Positions 7,442 through 16,425 of a stretch of 64,000 nucleotides of DNA are shown here, one piece after another. Position numbers and translations under genes: made by a program. The notes beneath the pieces are model-generated. The model was not told the DNA's origin and made no database searches. It worked only from the letters and a program-made list of their open reading frames with translations. The stretch comes from an uncultured Chitinophaga sp. (GTDB lineage Bacteria; Bacteroidota; Bacteroidia; Chitinophagales; Chitinophagaceae). Location: NCBI RefSeq assembly GCF_902168175.1, contig NZ_CABHOU010000025.1, positions 310,001 to 374,000 of the forward strand, read 5' to 3'. Numbering within the stretch: position 1 is the first letter of the stretch; every line of letters begins with the position of its first letter.

Positions 7442-9763
7442 CTATTGTCTGATGATCTTTTTTGTATAAGTTTTACCGTCTACCAGCACCTTCACATAAT
7501 AAGTACCTGCAGGCGATTTGCTCAAATCTACAAGCGACCTGGCAGCAACGCCGCTACCATTGCTCTTTTCGCTATATACCACCTCGCCGTTTGAATTAAA
7601 AACTTTCATTTCAGATTTACCACTTTTCGATCCTGGATAGTCAACAGTGTATCTGCCATCACTTGAAGGATTGGGATAAACGCGGAGCGCTTTATTGCTG
7701 GTATTTCTGGCAGCAGCAAACTTCGCCAGGCTTTCTTTTTCTGAATCAGCCGCAGCTACCTTTTTAAGTTCGCCACCTTTCTTAGTGGTGATGATGATTA
7801 CTCCATGGTTCCCCCTGGGCCCGTAAAGGCTGGCAGCGCTTTGGTCTTTTAATACACTAATCGATTCGATGCTGTTAGCATCAATTCTCTGCAGCACGTT
7901 GGAGTCGCTCATTTTTCCGTCCACTACGTACAACACATCATGAAGACCAGATGTGCCGCGGGAGGTGATCCTGAGCGGCTGGCGGGTTGAATCAACGTGA
8001 CCCGTAAACCTTATATTCCTGCCAACAACCGTACGTACCGAATCAGGCGTAAATACGAACAGGCTCCTGGAGTGATCGTCTGCCCCGCCGGAAAAACCGT
8101 TCTGTCCGGACCTGTAGATTAAATTCACGGGTGTTTGATCGCCCGCCTGTTTGGTTTCTACGTATACATAACCTTTCTGGTTCTCCGTTTTAAGCGTTAC
8201 CGATTTAAGACGGTCGCTGCTTAACGCCCCTACTTCTTTTTCAGAAGAAGGTTTGCCATCCAGTACATATTCGTAATCTTTACCCGCGAGGCGGGTAACT
8301 GATACTGGCCGACCGGCGTTATTGCCCGCTCCAACAAATACAACGTCCTGTCCGGGTTTACTGCTAAAAGCATAAGTACCGGTAAGGCGAGATGGCGGTG
8401 CTACGCTGCTGGATATGCCGATAACTTGTCCCTGTACCGTACGTGGTCTAACACCGCTCGCCTGGCGATTGCCATAACCGGTAACCGTAACTTCCTGAAG
8501 CGGTTTACTCTCAAGCGATTTAGCGGTACCAGCTTGCGCGTTGCCGTAGCCGGTTACTACTACTTCATCCAGCCTGCTTGTAAATTCTACAGGTTCTACA
8601 ATTTGACCGGCTGTAGCTAAAAACGTCAGCTGCGCCTTTAAATATGTTGTGTCAACCTTTCCTGCCTTTTGCTGCACTTCCTGCAACATCAGTTGCAGTG
8701 GCTTTGGATTGCCGGTACTATCATTCAGTTCGATAGTAATTGTTTTACGCGGTTTTTTAGTGGTATCTGCTTTACCTGTTACTACTACTTCTTCCAGCGG
8801 TCTCTTTATGTTCTCCACTTTTACCGGTGGAATGGTATCTGTTTCTTCAACAAATAATTGTGGGATGGTGCCCTGCCCTACCGGCGCCAGTTTAACGCCC
8901 GCACGGCTAAAGTTAAGTGTGAGCACGAGCACGCTTACCATACAGCCCAGTACTAAATACCGGACCACCTGGTAACGCGATGATCGTTCTTTATTCATCA
9001 TCATAATACGGTTTTTGAGATGTGAAAAATTGAAATTGTTTGCGATGGCCGTCGCGTATGGAGCTCCACTTACTTTTAAAAGGCTGTATTGGTAAACTTT
9101 AGCGTCTACCCCCGCCCGCAGCATCCTGCGGTCGGTAATAAATTCAAGGTTTTCACGGATGGCTGTTTTCATCAGCCAGGCGCCCGGATTAAACCAATAG
9201 AAAACATTGTTCACTTCTCCCATCATCACATCGGCAGAATGCCATTCTTTAACATGTATCTGCTCGTGGCTGATTACTGCTTCCAATTCTTCGCCGGAGT
9301 GCAGGGAGGGATTTAAATAGATATTCTTAAAGAAGGAAAAAGGTGCCATCTCTCTTTTCACGATCCTCACTTTCGAGTTTCTCACCTTTGCCTCTTTCGA
9401 GGTCATATGAAACACCAGCAACGACAGCAACTGGAATAACAAACGGATCGTCATTACCGCCACACCGGCCCAAAACACGTAGGTCAGAAACGTCCATACG
9501 GTAAATTCCGCTGCCTCAGGCGCAGGTCTTAACGCGTTAAAGTCGGGCACATAATATACTACCGTTTCCAGCGCACTTCCGTTACGGTGGAAGAAATCAT
9601 TGACATCCACCAGCGGAAATACCGATGAAAACACAATTCCTGTAAGCAGGAAAAAACGGTTGAGCGTGTAAAAGGTGAGCCTTCTTAATCCCAGGCGATA
9701 TGCCAGGTAAAAGAGGCTGAGTGCCACATTCGCCTTCAACAGGTAGATAAAAAGATCAGGCAT
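7442..9763 (-). CDS. BlaR1/M56 metallopeptidase fused to plug-like and T9SS sorting domains
   Basis: A 773-residue protein. Residues 1-290 form a BlaR1/MecR1-type sensor protease: several membrane helices, a HEQIHVKEWHSAD zinc motif (HExxH) and a further helix near VLGCMVSVLVLTL. The rest is not a penicillin-binding sensor. It contains repeated VVVTGYGN-like phrases and, around residue 640, SISVLKDQSAASLYGPRGNHGV, which mimics the plug box of SusC-type receptors. The last 80 residues (VYPNPSSDGRYTVDY to GTYYVKVLVDGKTYTKKIIRQ) match a type 9 secretion type-A sorting tail. It is co-directional with blaI, 40 bases downstream. By analogy it should cleave or signal to BlaI; the ligand sensed by the new domains is unknown. 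Confidence 0.88.
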   Translation of the reverse strand: MPDLFIYLLKANVALSLFYLAYRLGLRRLTFYTLNRFFLLTGIVFSSVFPLVDVNDFFHRNGSALETVVYYVPDFNALRPAPEAAEFTVWTFLTYVFWAGVAVMTIRLLFQLLSLLVFHMTSKEAKVRNSKVRIVKREMAPFSFFKNIYLNPSLHSGEELEAVISHEQIHVKEWHSADVMMGEVNNVFYWFNPGAWLMKTAIRENLEFITDRRMLRAGVDAKVYQYSLLKVSGAPYATAIANNFNFSHLKNRIMMMNKERSSRYQVVRYLVLGCMVSVLVLTLNFSRAGVKLAPVGQGTIPQLFVEETDTIPPVKVENIKRPLEEVVVTGKADTTKKPRKTITIELNDSTGNPKPLQLMLQEVQQKAGKVDTTYLKAQLTFLATAGQIVEPVEFTSRLDEVVVTGYGNAQAGTAKSLESKPLQEVTVTGYGNRQASGVRPRTVQGQVIGISSSVAPPSRLTGTYAFSSKPGQDVVFVGAGNNAGRPVSVTRLAGKDYEYVLDGKPSSEKEVGALSSDRLKSVTLKTENQKGYVYVETKQAGDQTPVNLIYRSGQNGFSGGADDHSRSLFVFTPDSVRTVVGRNIRFTGHVDSTRQPLRITSRGTSGLHDVLYVVDGKMSDSNVLQRIDANSIESISVLKDQSAASLYGPRGNHGVIIITTKKGGELKKVAAADSEKESLAKFAAARNTSNKALRVYPNPSSDGRYTVDYPGSKSGKSEMKVFNSNGEVVYSEKSNGSGVAARSLVDLSKSPAGTYYVKVLVDGKTYTKKIIRQ

Positions 9764-9803
9764 ACAGTTTACTTGTATGGTGAAAGAATTTTTAGTTGCT
9801 GCG

Positions 9804-10160
9804 TTATTTCTTCTCTATCATACGGATGATCTCTTTCAGCTCATCCGGGCTTATATTTTTTTCCCTGGCGAAAAAGGTCACCAGTTCTTTATAAGAATTT
9901 TCGAAATAGTCTTTCACAAAACCACTCATGAACTTACGGGTGTAGTCGCCTTCTTCTATCAGTGGCGTATATTCATATACGTTACCTATTTTAGTGCTGC
10001 CCAGGTACCCCTTCTTTTCCAGGTTCTTAATGGTAGAAGCCAGTGTGGTGTATGGCGGAACAGGTTCCGCATGTGCCTCCAGGAAATCCTTCACAAACCC
10101 CTTCCCTATTTTCCAGATGGACTGCATGGCAGCTTCTTCCTGTTTGGTTAATTTTTCCAT
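9804..10160 (-). CDS. BlaI/MecI/CopY-family repressor
   Basis: A 118-residue winged-helix repressor of the BlaI/MecI family, close to the usual length of about 120. KLTKQEEAAMQSIWKIGKGFVKDFLE and YTTLASTIKNLEKKGYL give the DNA-binding domain with its recognition helix. The C-terminal half (FVKDYFENSYKELVTFFA to IRMIEKK) is the helical dimerisation part. It is first in an operon with the BlaR1-like protease. A four-half-site palindromic array sits about 30-63 bases upstream and recurs in the divergent promoter at 11.46 kb, so the protein probably represses both its own operon and that pair. This link is inferred from the shared sites. Confidence 0.9.
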   Translation of the reverse strand: MEKLTKQEEAAMQSIWKIGKGFVKDFLEAHAEPVPPYTTLASTIKNLEKKGYLGSTKIGNVYEYTPLIEEGDYTRKFMSGFVKDYFENSYKELVTFFAREKNISPDELKEIIRMIEKK

Positions 10161-10189
10161 ATAAGATGTGTTATATCACATAACGAATG

Positions 10190-10223
10190 TACGGAAGTTT
10201 CGTATATCTACGAACATTTCGTA
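10190..10223. promoter_or_regulatory. Candidate BlaI operator upstream of blaI
   Basis: Four half-sites TACGGA, TTCGTA, TACGAA, TTCGTA are separated by 3, 4 and 3 bases. The same order and spacing recur at 11449-11482. The first half-site has one mismatch to TACGAA. Confidence 0.7.
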
Positions 10224-10262
10224 GCATTTTTATAAAAAATATTTCAAGAGATTAATTTACAG

Positions 10263-11429
10263 TCACTTACCATTATCACGATAGTCGAGCGGCACCATTT
10301 CCGCCACCTTTTCCCAGGCCCAGTAGCCTTCATATACCAGGTCGGCCGGTGCTTCCACGTTCCCGTTTTCATCTACCCCAACGGTGGGCACAAACAAATG
10401 CACCATGGAAGTTTGCGGATAACGTTGCCCTGTGCCGCGGCCTTTACTCTGTGCATAGTCTAATGGTTCTTTTTCACGCTGATATATGACCTGCAGATAG
10501 TTCCTGAAGTGTAACACCATCCCTTTTTGCTGTGCGGGCTGGTGGAAAAGGCTGTCGTAACTTACCGCACCGGTATATAAGTAATCGGCATAACGGGGGC
10601 CAAATGTCTGCCGGGGATTAATCAGCTGCCGCGGCAGCGTATCGCCGGGTTCGCGGGGCTCGGGCGTGTTACTCCGCACCTGGCGCACCACCTTATTCAC
10701 TTTAAATCCATCGGCTTCCAGTTGTTTCGCCATCAGGCTGCGCATAAAATGCAGGGAGGAACCACGGTAAGCGGTGAGCCTGCGCGCCTCCCACCTTTTT
10801 TGCTGCCGGCTGTTCTTTGCCTTCATTTCCTGGAACTGCGGGAAACCATAATACAATACATAGTTCTGCTTATAGTCGTTCACATAACCTTGTAACAGGT
10901 ACTTTATGCGATAGCCCAATACCGGGTTCTCTATTTCCAGCATACCGTCCGACTCGGCCGTTAGCAGGCGCTGCGAGTGATCGAACTGTATATTAATGAT
11001 CTCGTCGTTCAGTATTTTACAGGAAGCGGCAGCGGTGCCTGCACCTAAAAAGGTTTGGCGGAATACCCGCAGCCAGCTCTCGCGTTGCGGATCTTTTCTG
11101 ATTATGACTTCACTTAACTGCCCCGTCTTAGGTTTAAGTTTAAGCGTAAAGGTCAGGCTGGTATCCTGTAACATCACCGGCACTACCAGGGCTTCGTAAC
11201 CCAGGTAAGATACGATCAGCTCGTAACGGCCGTTGGGTATCTTGTTTATTGAAAAGCTGCCTTGTTCGGTGGTACGGTCGCCCAGTGTGGTTTGACTCAG
11301 GAAAACGCTGGCGAACGGGAGTGCGGCTCCATCCTTTTCACTGATTACTTTACCTGTAATCCGGCTTTGCGCAAACAAATCAGTAATCAATAAAATACCC
11401 AGTAAGCTGGCAGTTAAAAATTTATTCAT
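10263..11429 (-). CDS. Secreted protein with carboxypeptidase-like regulatory domain
   Basis: About 388 residues from the start preferred here, MNKFLTASLLGILLITDLFAQ, a clear signal peptide ending in FAQ. The ORF track uses an ATG five codons further upstream. Residues 25-110 form a CarboxypepD_reg-like Ig fold (ITGKVISEKDGAALPFASVFLSQTTLG, INKIPNGRYELIVSYLGYE), common at the N-terminus of Bacteroidota outer-membrane proteins. The remaining 270 residues match no family I recognise. They are rich in Tyr, Arg and Gln and include LQGYVNDYKQNYVLYYGFPQF and a hydrophobic VHLFVPTVGVDENG. It is divergent from a TlpA-like gene, and both share the operator array. Confidence 0.6.
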   Translation of the reverse strand: MNKFLTASLLGILLITDLFAQSRITGKVISEKDGAALPFASVFLSQTTLGDRTTEQGSFSINKIPNGRYELIVSYLGYEALVVPVMLQDTSLTFTLKLKPKTGQLSEVIIRKDPQRESWLRVFRQTFLGAGTAAASCKILNDEIINIQFDHSQRLLTAESDGMLEIENPVLGYRIKYLLQGYVNDYKQNYVLYYGFPQFQEMKAKNSRQQKRWEARRLTAYRGSSLHFMRSLMAKQLEADGFKVNKVVRQVRSNTPEPREPGDTLPRQLINPRQTFGPRYADYLYTGAVSYDSLFHQPAQQKGMVLHFRNYLQVIYQREKEPLDYAQSKGRGTGQRYPQTSMVHLFVPTVGVDENGNVEAPADLVYEGYWAWEKVAEMVPLDYRDNGK

Positions 11430-11448
11430 CTTCAATAATATCATTAAT

Positions 11449-11482
11449 TACGAAACTTTCGTAAATTTACGAAAAGTTCGTT
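11449..11482. promoter_or_regulatory. Candidate BlaI operator in divergent promoter
   Basis: The half-sites TACGAA-3-TTCGTA-4-TACGAA-3-TTCGTT match the array upstream of blaI. The centre, TTCGTAAATTTACGAA, is a perfect 16-bp palindrome that includes TAAATTTA, close to a -7 box on both strands. Repressor binding would therefore cover both divergent promoters. Confidence 0.72.
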
Positions 11483-11491
11483 TCAATCCAT

Positions 11492-12577
11492 ATGAAATCT
11501 CCCCTTCTCCTTCCGCTGCTCATCCTTTGTGTATGTTGTAACCTCTGTTTTATACCAGGTAACATATTCCGCATAAGCGGCGTATTAAAGGGCGCGCCCG
11601 ACAGTACGCTGCTTTACCTATATAAAGGTATTCGCAAAACAGATTCTGCATATGTACTTAATGGTAAATTTTATTTCTCCGGGCAGGTAGCAGCTCCGGC
11701 TGAGCAGTTAATTATCCGTACATCGGATTTCAGCGAGGCGAAGTATATGTGGGTAGAGAATAAAGAGATAAGTGTGGAAGGAGAGAAAGGAAAACTTCGG
11801 GAGGCGGTGGTAAGAGGCTCTGCAGCGCAACTGGAAAATGAACAACTCGATATTTTGCGTAATAGATTATACGCAATCCGCGATAGCATTAAAAAAATTC
11901 ATAGCGCCGATACTTCCGGCGTATCGAAACTGACACTAAAGAAAGCGCAGGATGATATTGAAAAGCAGCTCCGGCAAACCGACCGCGATTTCATCCGCCA
12001 GCATCCATCTTCAATAGTAAGCGCTGTACTTGTAAGCACTTATGCCAGCAGTTGGGGCCGCGACACTACTGCTGTTCTATATAAACTACTTAATGCAAGT
12101 ATTCAGCAAACCAGGTACGGTAAAGATGCTGCAGCGTTTATACGACTTAACAGGCCTGTAGATATTGGCATGCCTGCACCATTGTTCACAGCTCCCGGCA
12201 TCAACAATGAAAATATTTCCCTGGCGTCGTACAAAGGCAAAGTAGTACTGATAGAATTCTGGGCCAGTTGGTGCGGCCCCTGTAGAAAGTCTAATCCCGA
12301 ACTGGTAAAGTTATATGAAGAATTTCACCCGAAAGGACTGGAAATACTTGGTATTTCTTTAGATGAAGACAGAGTGGACTGGGAAACCGCTATCAAACAG
12401 GACAAACTTCCATGGCCGCAGGCAACTGATCTCAAAGGACCCAAAACAGCACCGGCACTTATCTACGGCGTATCCGCCATCCCCGACAATTTTCTTATCG
12501 ATGTGAATGGTAATATTATCGCCCATCGTTTAAACACCAAGGCACTTAGGGAAAAACTATCTGAACGTCTTCAATAA
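11492..12577 (+). CDS. TlpA-like thiol-disulfide oxidoreductase with DUF4369-like N-terminus
   Basis: A 361-residue exported protein. A signal peptide (MKSPLLLPLLILCVCCN) precedes an N-terminal DUF4369-like beta domain (FRISGVLKGAPDSTLLYLYKG), a charged helical linker, and a C-terminal AhpC/TSA-thioredoxin fold (about residues 225-361) with LIEFWASWCGPCRKSNPEL and the cis-Pro loop VSAIPDNFLID. The CGPC pair supports redox activity, probably reducing periplasmic or surface disulfides. It is divergent from the carboxypeptidase-like gene and shares a BlaI-type operator with it, while two TlpA paralogs lie just downstream on the other strand. Confidence 0.87.
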   Translation: MKSPLLLPLLILCVCCNLCFIPGNIFRISGVLKGAPDSTLLYLYKGIRKTDSAYVLNGKFYFSGQVAAPAEQLIIRTSDFSEAKYMWVENKEISVEGEKGKLREAVVRGSAAQLENEQLDILRNRLYAIRDSIKKIHSADTSGVSKLTLKKAQDDIEKQLRQTDRDFIRQHPSSIVSAVLVSTYASSWGRDTTAVLYKLLNASIQQTRYGKDAAAFIRLNRPVDIGMPAPLFTAPGINNENISLASYKGKVVLIEFWASWCGPCRKSNPELVKLYEEFHPKGLEILGISLDEDRVDWETAIKQDKLPWPQATDLKGPKTAPALIYGVSAIPDNFLIDVNGNIIAHRLNTKALREKLSERLQ

Positions 12578-12656
12578 TGCTTAAGCCCTCGTGTTCTCCT
12601 GCCTGATAGGAAGATGGAAATAATGAATATTCACGGGGTGGCGTACTCGTAAAGAC

Positions 12657-12690
12657 AAGGGGCACTTCAACACTGAAGTACCCCCTTTAT
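12657..12690. terminator. Bidirectional terminator between convergent TlpA genes
   Basis: An 11-bp stem (GGGGCACTTCA with TGAAGTACCCC, one G-U pair, loop ACAC) is flanked by A-rich and T-rich sequence on both sides. It can end both the rightward TlpA gene and the leftward his-trp/TlpA transcript. Confidence 0.7.
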
Positions 12691-12710
12691 AAGTTTGGAT
12701 GATGGTTATG

Positions 12711-13850
12711 TTAATCTGCCATCAACTCTTCCAGTTTTCTTTCCAGCGCTTCGCCGCGGAGGTTTTTACCAATGATGCGGCCTTCCGGATTTACGAGGTA
12801 ATTTTGAGGAATAGCCCTGATGCCGTAAAGTTTGGCCACAGCATTACCCCATCCCTTTAAATCACTTACCTGCGACCATGTGAGCTGGTCCTTCTCAATG
12901 GCTTTGATCCATTTATCTTTCGAATCGTCAAGCGAAACACCGAATACGGTAAAGTTTTTATCCTTATACTGATTGAAAGCTTTTACCACATTAGGGTTCT
13001 CCGCCCGGCAGGGACCGCACCAGCTAGCCCAGAAATCAACCAGCACATATTTACCACGGAACGACGACAGGCTGACAGGTGTGCCTTCGGGCGTATTTTG
13101 TGAGAAATCGATAGAGGGCTGGCCTACAGTAGTTTTCTTAGCAATATCCAGTCGTTTTGCAAAAGCCTCGCCCGATGGACTTTGCTTTACTTCATCTGAC
13201 AGGTTATTGAAGATGGGCTCTATTTCCGGAATATTGATATCGTATCCCGCCAGGTTGTTGATCACGTAAATACCGATGGAGGTGTGCGGATTTTGTTTAA
13301 GGTAAGCCCGGAGCGTGGCGCTACGTTTACCATCCAGCTCCTCGAACTTCGCCTCAAGTTTTTTCATTCCCTCTTCATCTTTGGCATCGTACAGTTTGCG
13401 GTATTGCTTTTGGAGGTCCGACGACTTTTTCACCAGCGATGATTCCATTGCTGTCAGCTTCGCCAACTCTGTTTGTGCTGCGCCGCCTTTTACTTCGGCA
13501 TCTCCGCTGATGTCGGTGATGTTTACCGTAGTAGTTCCCTTATCGATGAAAAACTTCGCTATTTCTTTACGGCTCTTGCCTCCCGGCTTTTCCGGCACTT
13601 CGAGGTACATAAAGATAGAGGCATACACAGGTTCTTCCAGTTTGCCTTTGAACACAAACTGGCCATCAGTTACCTCGGCACTATCTACCTTGTTCCCCCA
13701 GGCCTTGCGCATACTGATGTACACCTTACCTGGCTGGTTAATGGCGGATGTGCCTTTAATATCGTAGTTGATTGATTTTGTTTTGGGTTGGGCCCACAGT
13801 GCCCCCGGCAGGAATAGTGCAGCTATCAGGACTATTCGTTTCATACTCAC
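12711..13850 (-). CDS. TlpA-like thioredoxin-fold lipid/periplasmic protein (paralog 2)
   Basis: A 379-residue protein with a signal peptide (MKRIVLIAALFLPGALWAQ), a DUF4369-like first domain, a long charged coiled-coil-like linker (LAKLTAMESSLVKKSSDLQKQYRKL region), and a C-terminal TlpA/AhpC fold with LVDFWASWCGPCRAENPNVV and a cis-Pro AIPQNYLVN loop. It is clearly paralogous to the gene upstream and to the 11.5-kb gene. It lies 73 bases downstream of the next TlpA gene and before the bidirectional terminator, so it may be the last gene of the long his-trp transcript. Either of two N-terminal Met codons could start it. Substrates are unknown. Confidence 0.88.
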   Translation of the reverse strand: MSMKRIVLIAALFLPGALWAQPKTKSINYDIKGTSAINQPGKVYISMRKAWGNKVDSAEVTDGQFVFKGKLEEPVYASIFMYLEVPEKPGGKSRKEIAKFFIDKGTTTVNITDISGDAEVKGGAAQTELAKLTAMESSLVKKSSDLQKQYRKLYDAKDEEGMKKLEAKFEELDGKRSATLRAYLKQNPHTSIGIYVINNLAGYDINIPEIEPIFNNLSDEVKQSPSGEAFAKRLDIAKKTTVGQPSIDFSQNTPEGTPVSLSSFRGKYVLVDFWASWCGPCRAENPNVVKAFNQYKDKNFTVFGVSLDDSKDKWIKAIEKDQLTWSQVSDLKGWGNAVAKLYGIRAIPQNYLVNPEGRIIGKNLRGEALERKLEELMAD

Positions 13851-13923
13851 TGTTTTTGTTTATTACCTGCAAAAATCCCCTTTTAGCGAAGGAAAACCAA
13901 CGCTATTGTGATAAACGGTTCGG

Positions 13924-15012
13924 CTATTTCAGCAGTTCCGCCAGGGTAGCTTCCAGTTGTTCGCCGCGCAGGTTGCTCGCCACTATACGCCCTTCCGGGT
14001 CTACCAGGAAGTTAGCGGGAATACCCCGTACGTTATACAGGCGTGCCGCTTTGTTGTTCCAGCCGCCCAGGTCCGACACCTGCGTCCAGGCCAGTTTATC
14101 TACGGCAATGGCTTTCAGCCAGTCGTTGCGTTCTTCGTCCAGCGAAACCCCGAGTATGGTGAAGTTCTTGTCCTTATACTTGTTGTAAGCGGCTACCACG
14201 TTAGGGTTTTCCTGCCTGCACGGGCCGCACCAGCTCGCCCAGAAATCGATCAGTACATATTTGCCGCGGAACGACGACAGCTTTACAGGTTTACCCTTTT
14301 CATTGTTCTGGGTAAAGTCCTTCGCCATCACCAACGGTTGTTTGCTCTGGTTTACAGACGCCAGGTGTTGTTCTATCATACTGGCATACTTCGACTTTCT
14401 TACCTCGGGCTTCAATGTCTGGTACAAATCATCCAGTTCGTCGGGCTGCAGGCGGTTGCTCAGTTCGTGCAGCAATAACCAAAGGCTGGCCAACTGATCG
14501 GGGTGTTGGGTGATAAAATCTTTACCAGCCTGAATAACACCTGTATTAAACGTTTCTGCTTTTTTACGGAAAGCTGCCTTGGCCGCTTCATCGTCGCCAC
14601 CAATTTGTGCCGCTTCGGCATTTAATTTGGCCGCCTGCCTGCTAAACGAACGGAAAGTGCGCTGGTACAGTTGCATGTATTTCGTTTCCTCGTTCACCTT
14701 CATGGTATTAGCCAAAGGGAAATGGGCAGTATCCAGGTCCAGTTCCAGCGGATCTTTACGTGGCACCAGCAGCAGGGGCATGTTATTATCTGAGAACATC
14801 AGTGCAAAAACTTCTGCTTCAGGGTCTTGTTTAACGCTAAACCGGAACTTTTCCTCCTTAATTACAGCGGAATCCAGCGGACGGTCGCCGGTATCGTTAA
14901 ACAGGTAAAGGGTTCTACCGTTTGCGCCTTTAATGGTACCGCTAATGGATTGCTGTGCATGGGCACAAACGGCCGAGGCGAGTAATGCTACAGATAAAAA
15001 GAGGTTTTTCAT
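13924..15012 (-). CDS. TlpA-like thioredoxin-fold protein (paralog 3)
   Basis: A 362-residue exported protein with a signal peptide ending in CAHAQ, a DUF4369-like domain (ISGTIKGANGRTLYLFNDTG), a helical middle segment, and a C-terminal thioredoxin fold with LIDFWASWCGPCRQENPNVV and RGIPANFLVDPEGR. It starts only 9 bases after the hisIE stop, with no terminator between, so read-through from the his-trp operon is likely. That would place redox proteins under amino-acid control; the physiological reason is not evident. The three DUF4369-TlpA proteins here probably arose by duplication. Confidence 0.88.
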   Translation of the reverse strand: MKNLFLSVALLASAVCAHAQQSISGTIKGANGRTLYLFNDTGDRPLDSAVIKEEKFRFSVKQDPEAEVFALMFSDNNMPLLLVPRKDPLELDLDTAHFPLANTMKVNEETKYMQLYQRTFRSFSRQAAKLNAEAAQIGGDDEAAKAAFRKKAETFNTGVIQAGKDFITQHPDQLASLWLLLHELSNRLQPDELDDLYQTLKPEVRKSKYASMIEQHLASVNQSKQPLVMAKDFTQNNEKGKPVKLSSFRGKYVLIDFWASWCGPCRQENPNVVAAYNKYKDKNFTILGVSLDEERNDWLKAIAVDKLAWTQVSDLGGWNNKAARLYNVRGIPANFLVDPEGRIVASNLRGEQLEATLAELLK

Positions 15013-15021
15013 TATTCCGGT

Positions 15022-15615
15022 TTATTTATGCCTGTCTTTCAACACATTAATGATGTCTTCCAGCTTAAATCCTTTAGCCTGCAATAAAATCAGGTAATGG
15101 AACAGCAGGTCGGCACCTTCGTCGAGAAACAGGTTATCGTTATTGTCTTTTGCTTCAATCACCAGTTCCACCGCTTCTTCTCCTACCTTTTGCGCCATTT
15201 TATTAATGCCGCGGGCATACAGTTTAGAAGTATAGGAAGCTTCGGTAGGATTACTGATCCTGTTGGCAATGATCTCTTCCAGTTTAGCCAGGAAATCGCT
15301 GCTTTCATTCTTCTCGTCCCAGCAGGTATCTGCGCCGGTATGGCAAACAGGGCCTGCGGGATCGGCTTTGATGAGCAGGGTATCCTTGTCACAATCCACC
15401 TTAACGTCTTTCACGTACAGGAAATTGCCGCTCTCCTCTCCTTTTGTCCATAACCGCTGTTTAGAGCGGCTGTAAAAGGTCACTTTGCCTTCCTCCATGG
15501 TTTTGTCGAAGGCCGCCTGGTCCATGTAACCGAGCATCAGCACCTTGCTGGTAGTGGCGTCCTGTATAATGGCAGGCACCAGGCCGTCGGGAGATTTCTT
15601 AAAATCGATCTGCAT
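15022..15615 (-). CDS. hisI: Bifunctional phosphoribosyl-AMP cyclohydrolase / phosphoribosyl-ATP pyrophosphatase
   Basis: A 197-residue HisIE fusion catalysing steps two and three of histidine synthesis: hydrolysis of PR-ATP to PR-AMP, then opening of the adenine ring. The N-terminal cyclohydrolase part (about residues 1-110) has LMLGYMDQAAF, FYSRSKQRLWTKGE, the metal-binding DCDKD and CHTGADTCW. The C-terminal pyrophosphohydrolase part has KVGEEAVELVIEAK and DEGADLLFHYLILL. Fused HisIE is usual in this phylum. It is the last his gene in the block, 48 bases after hisF. Confidence 0.96.
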   Translation of the reverse strand: MQIDFKKSPDGLVPAIIQDATTSKVLMLGYMDQAAFDKTMEEGKVTFYSRSKQRLWTKGEESGNFLYVKDVKVDCDKDTLLIKADPAGPVCHTGADTCWDEKNESSDFLAKLEEIIANRISNPTEASYTSKLYARGINKMAQKVGEEAVELVIEAKDNNDNLFLDEGADLLFHYLILLQAKGFKLEDIINVLKDRHK

Positions 15616-15663
15616 AAATATAATGAATAAGCTATATATCGGTATACCGCCCGTAAAATTACG

Positions 15664-16419
15664 TTAGAAGCGGATAGAAAGGTTACGTTGGTACAGGTAC
15701 TTTTTGAGGTCCTGTATTTCCATCTCCTTATAATGGAAGATACTGGCTGCCAGTGCTGCATCAGCCTGTGCAATCTCAAACACGTCCGCAAAATGCTGCA
15801 TCGTACCTGCGCCGCCCGATGCGATAATGGGCACGCTCAGGTCTTGCGCCAGCCGGCCGGTAATATCCAGGGCAAAACCCTGTTTGGTACCGTCGTTGTT
15901 CATAGAGGTGAGCAGTATTTCGCCAGCGCCACGTTCCACAGCCTCTTTGGCCCAGTCGGTGGTTTTGCTTTCGGTTTTAACACGACCTCCGTTCAGGTAT
16001 ACATACCAGTCGCCGTCCTCAAATTTGGTATCGATGGCTAATACCACACACTGGCTGCCAAATTCCTGCGCCAGTTCGTTCAACAGTTCCGGCCTGCGAA
16101 AGGCGGCGGAGTTTACAGATACTTTGTCTGCCCCGGCGTTCAGCAGTATACGTACATCTTCCACCGAACTAATTCCTCCACCAACGGTAAAAGGAATATT
16201 AATATGGCGGGCGATGCGTGTAACCAGTTCTGCCAGGGTTTTCCTGCGTTCTACAGTAGCCGTAATATCGAGGAATACGAGTTCGTCTGCACCCTGCTCT
16301 GCATACAAAGCACCCAGTTCAATGGGATCGCCGGCATCGCGGATGTTTTCGAAGTTCACTCCCTTTACGGTCCTGCCGTCTTTAATATCCAGGCAGGGTA
16401 TAATGCGTTTTGTAAGCAT
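15664..16419 (-). CDS. hisF: Imidazole glycerol phosphate synthase, cyclase subunit
   Basis: A 251-residue TIM barrel that joins ammonia from HisH with PRFAR to give imidazole glycerol phosphate and AICAR. It begins [22 protein letters not shown] with the first catalytic Asp, has [27 protein letters not shown], the second-half catalytic Asp in [14 protein letters not shown], and [17 protein letters not shown]. Length is normal. It follows hisA by 6 bases. Confidence 0.97.
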   Translation of the reverse strand: MLTKRIIPCLDIKDGRTVKGVNFENIRDAGDPIELGALYAEQGADELVFLDITATVERRKTLAELVTRIARHINIPFTVGGGISSVEDVRILLNAGADKVSVNSAAFRRPELLNELAQEFGSQCVVLAIDTKFEDGDWYVYLNGGRVKTESKTTDWAKEAVERGAGEILLTSMNNDGTKQGFALDITGRLAQDLSVPIIASGGAGTMQHFADVFEIAQADAALAASIFHYKEMEIQDLKKYLYQRNLSIRF

Positions 16420-16425
16420 AGCTTT

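Noticed and set aside
7442-10160. Beta-lactam resistance operon
   Set aside because: BlaI/BlaR1 are present, but BlaR1 lacks a penicillin-binding domain and no beta-lactamase or PBP2a gene is nearby.
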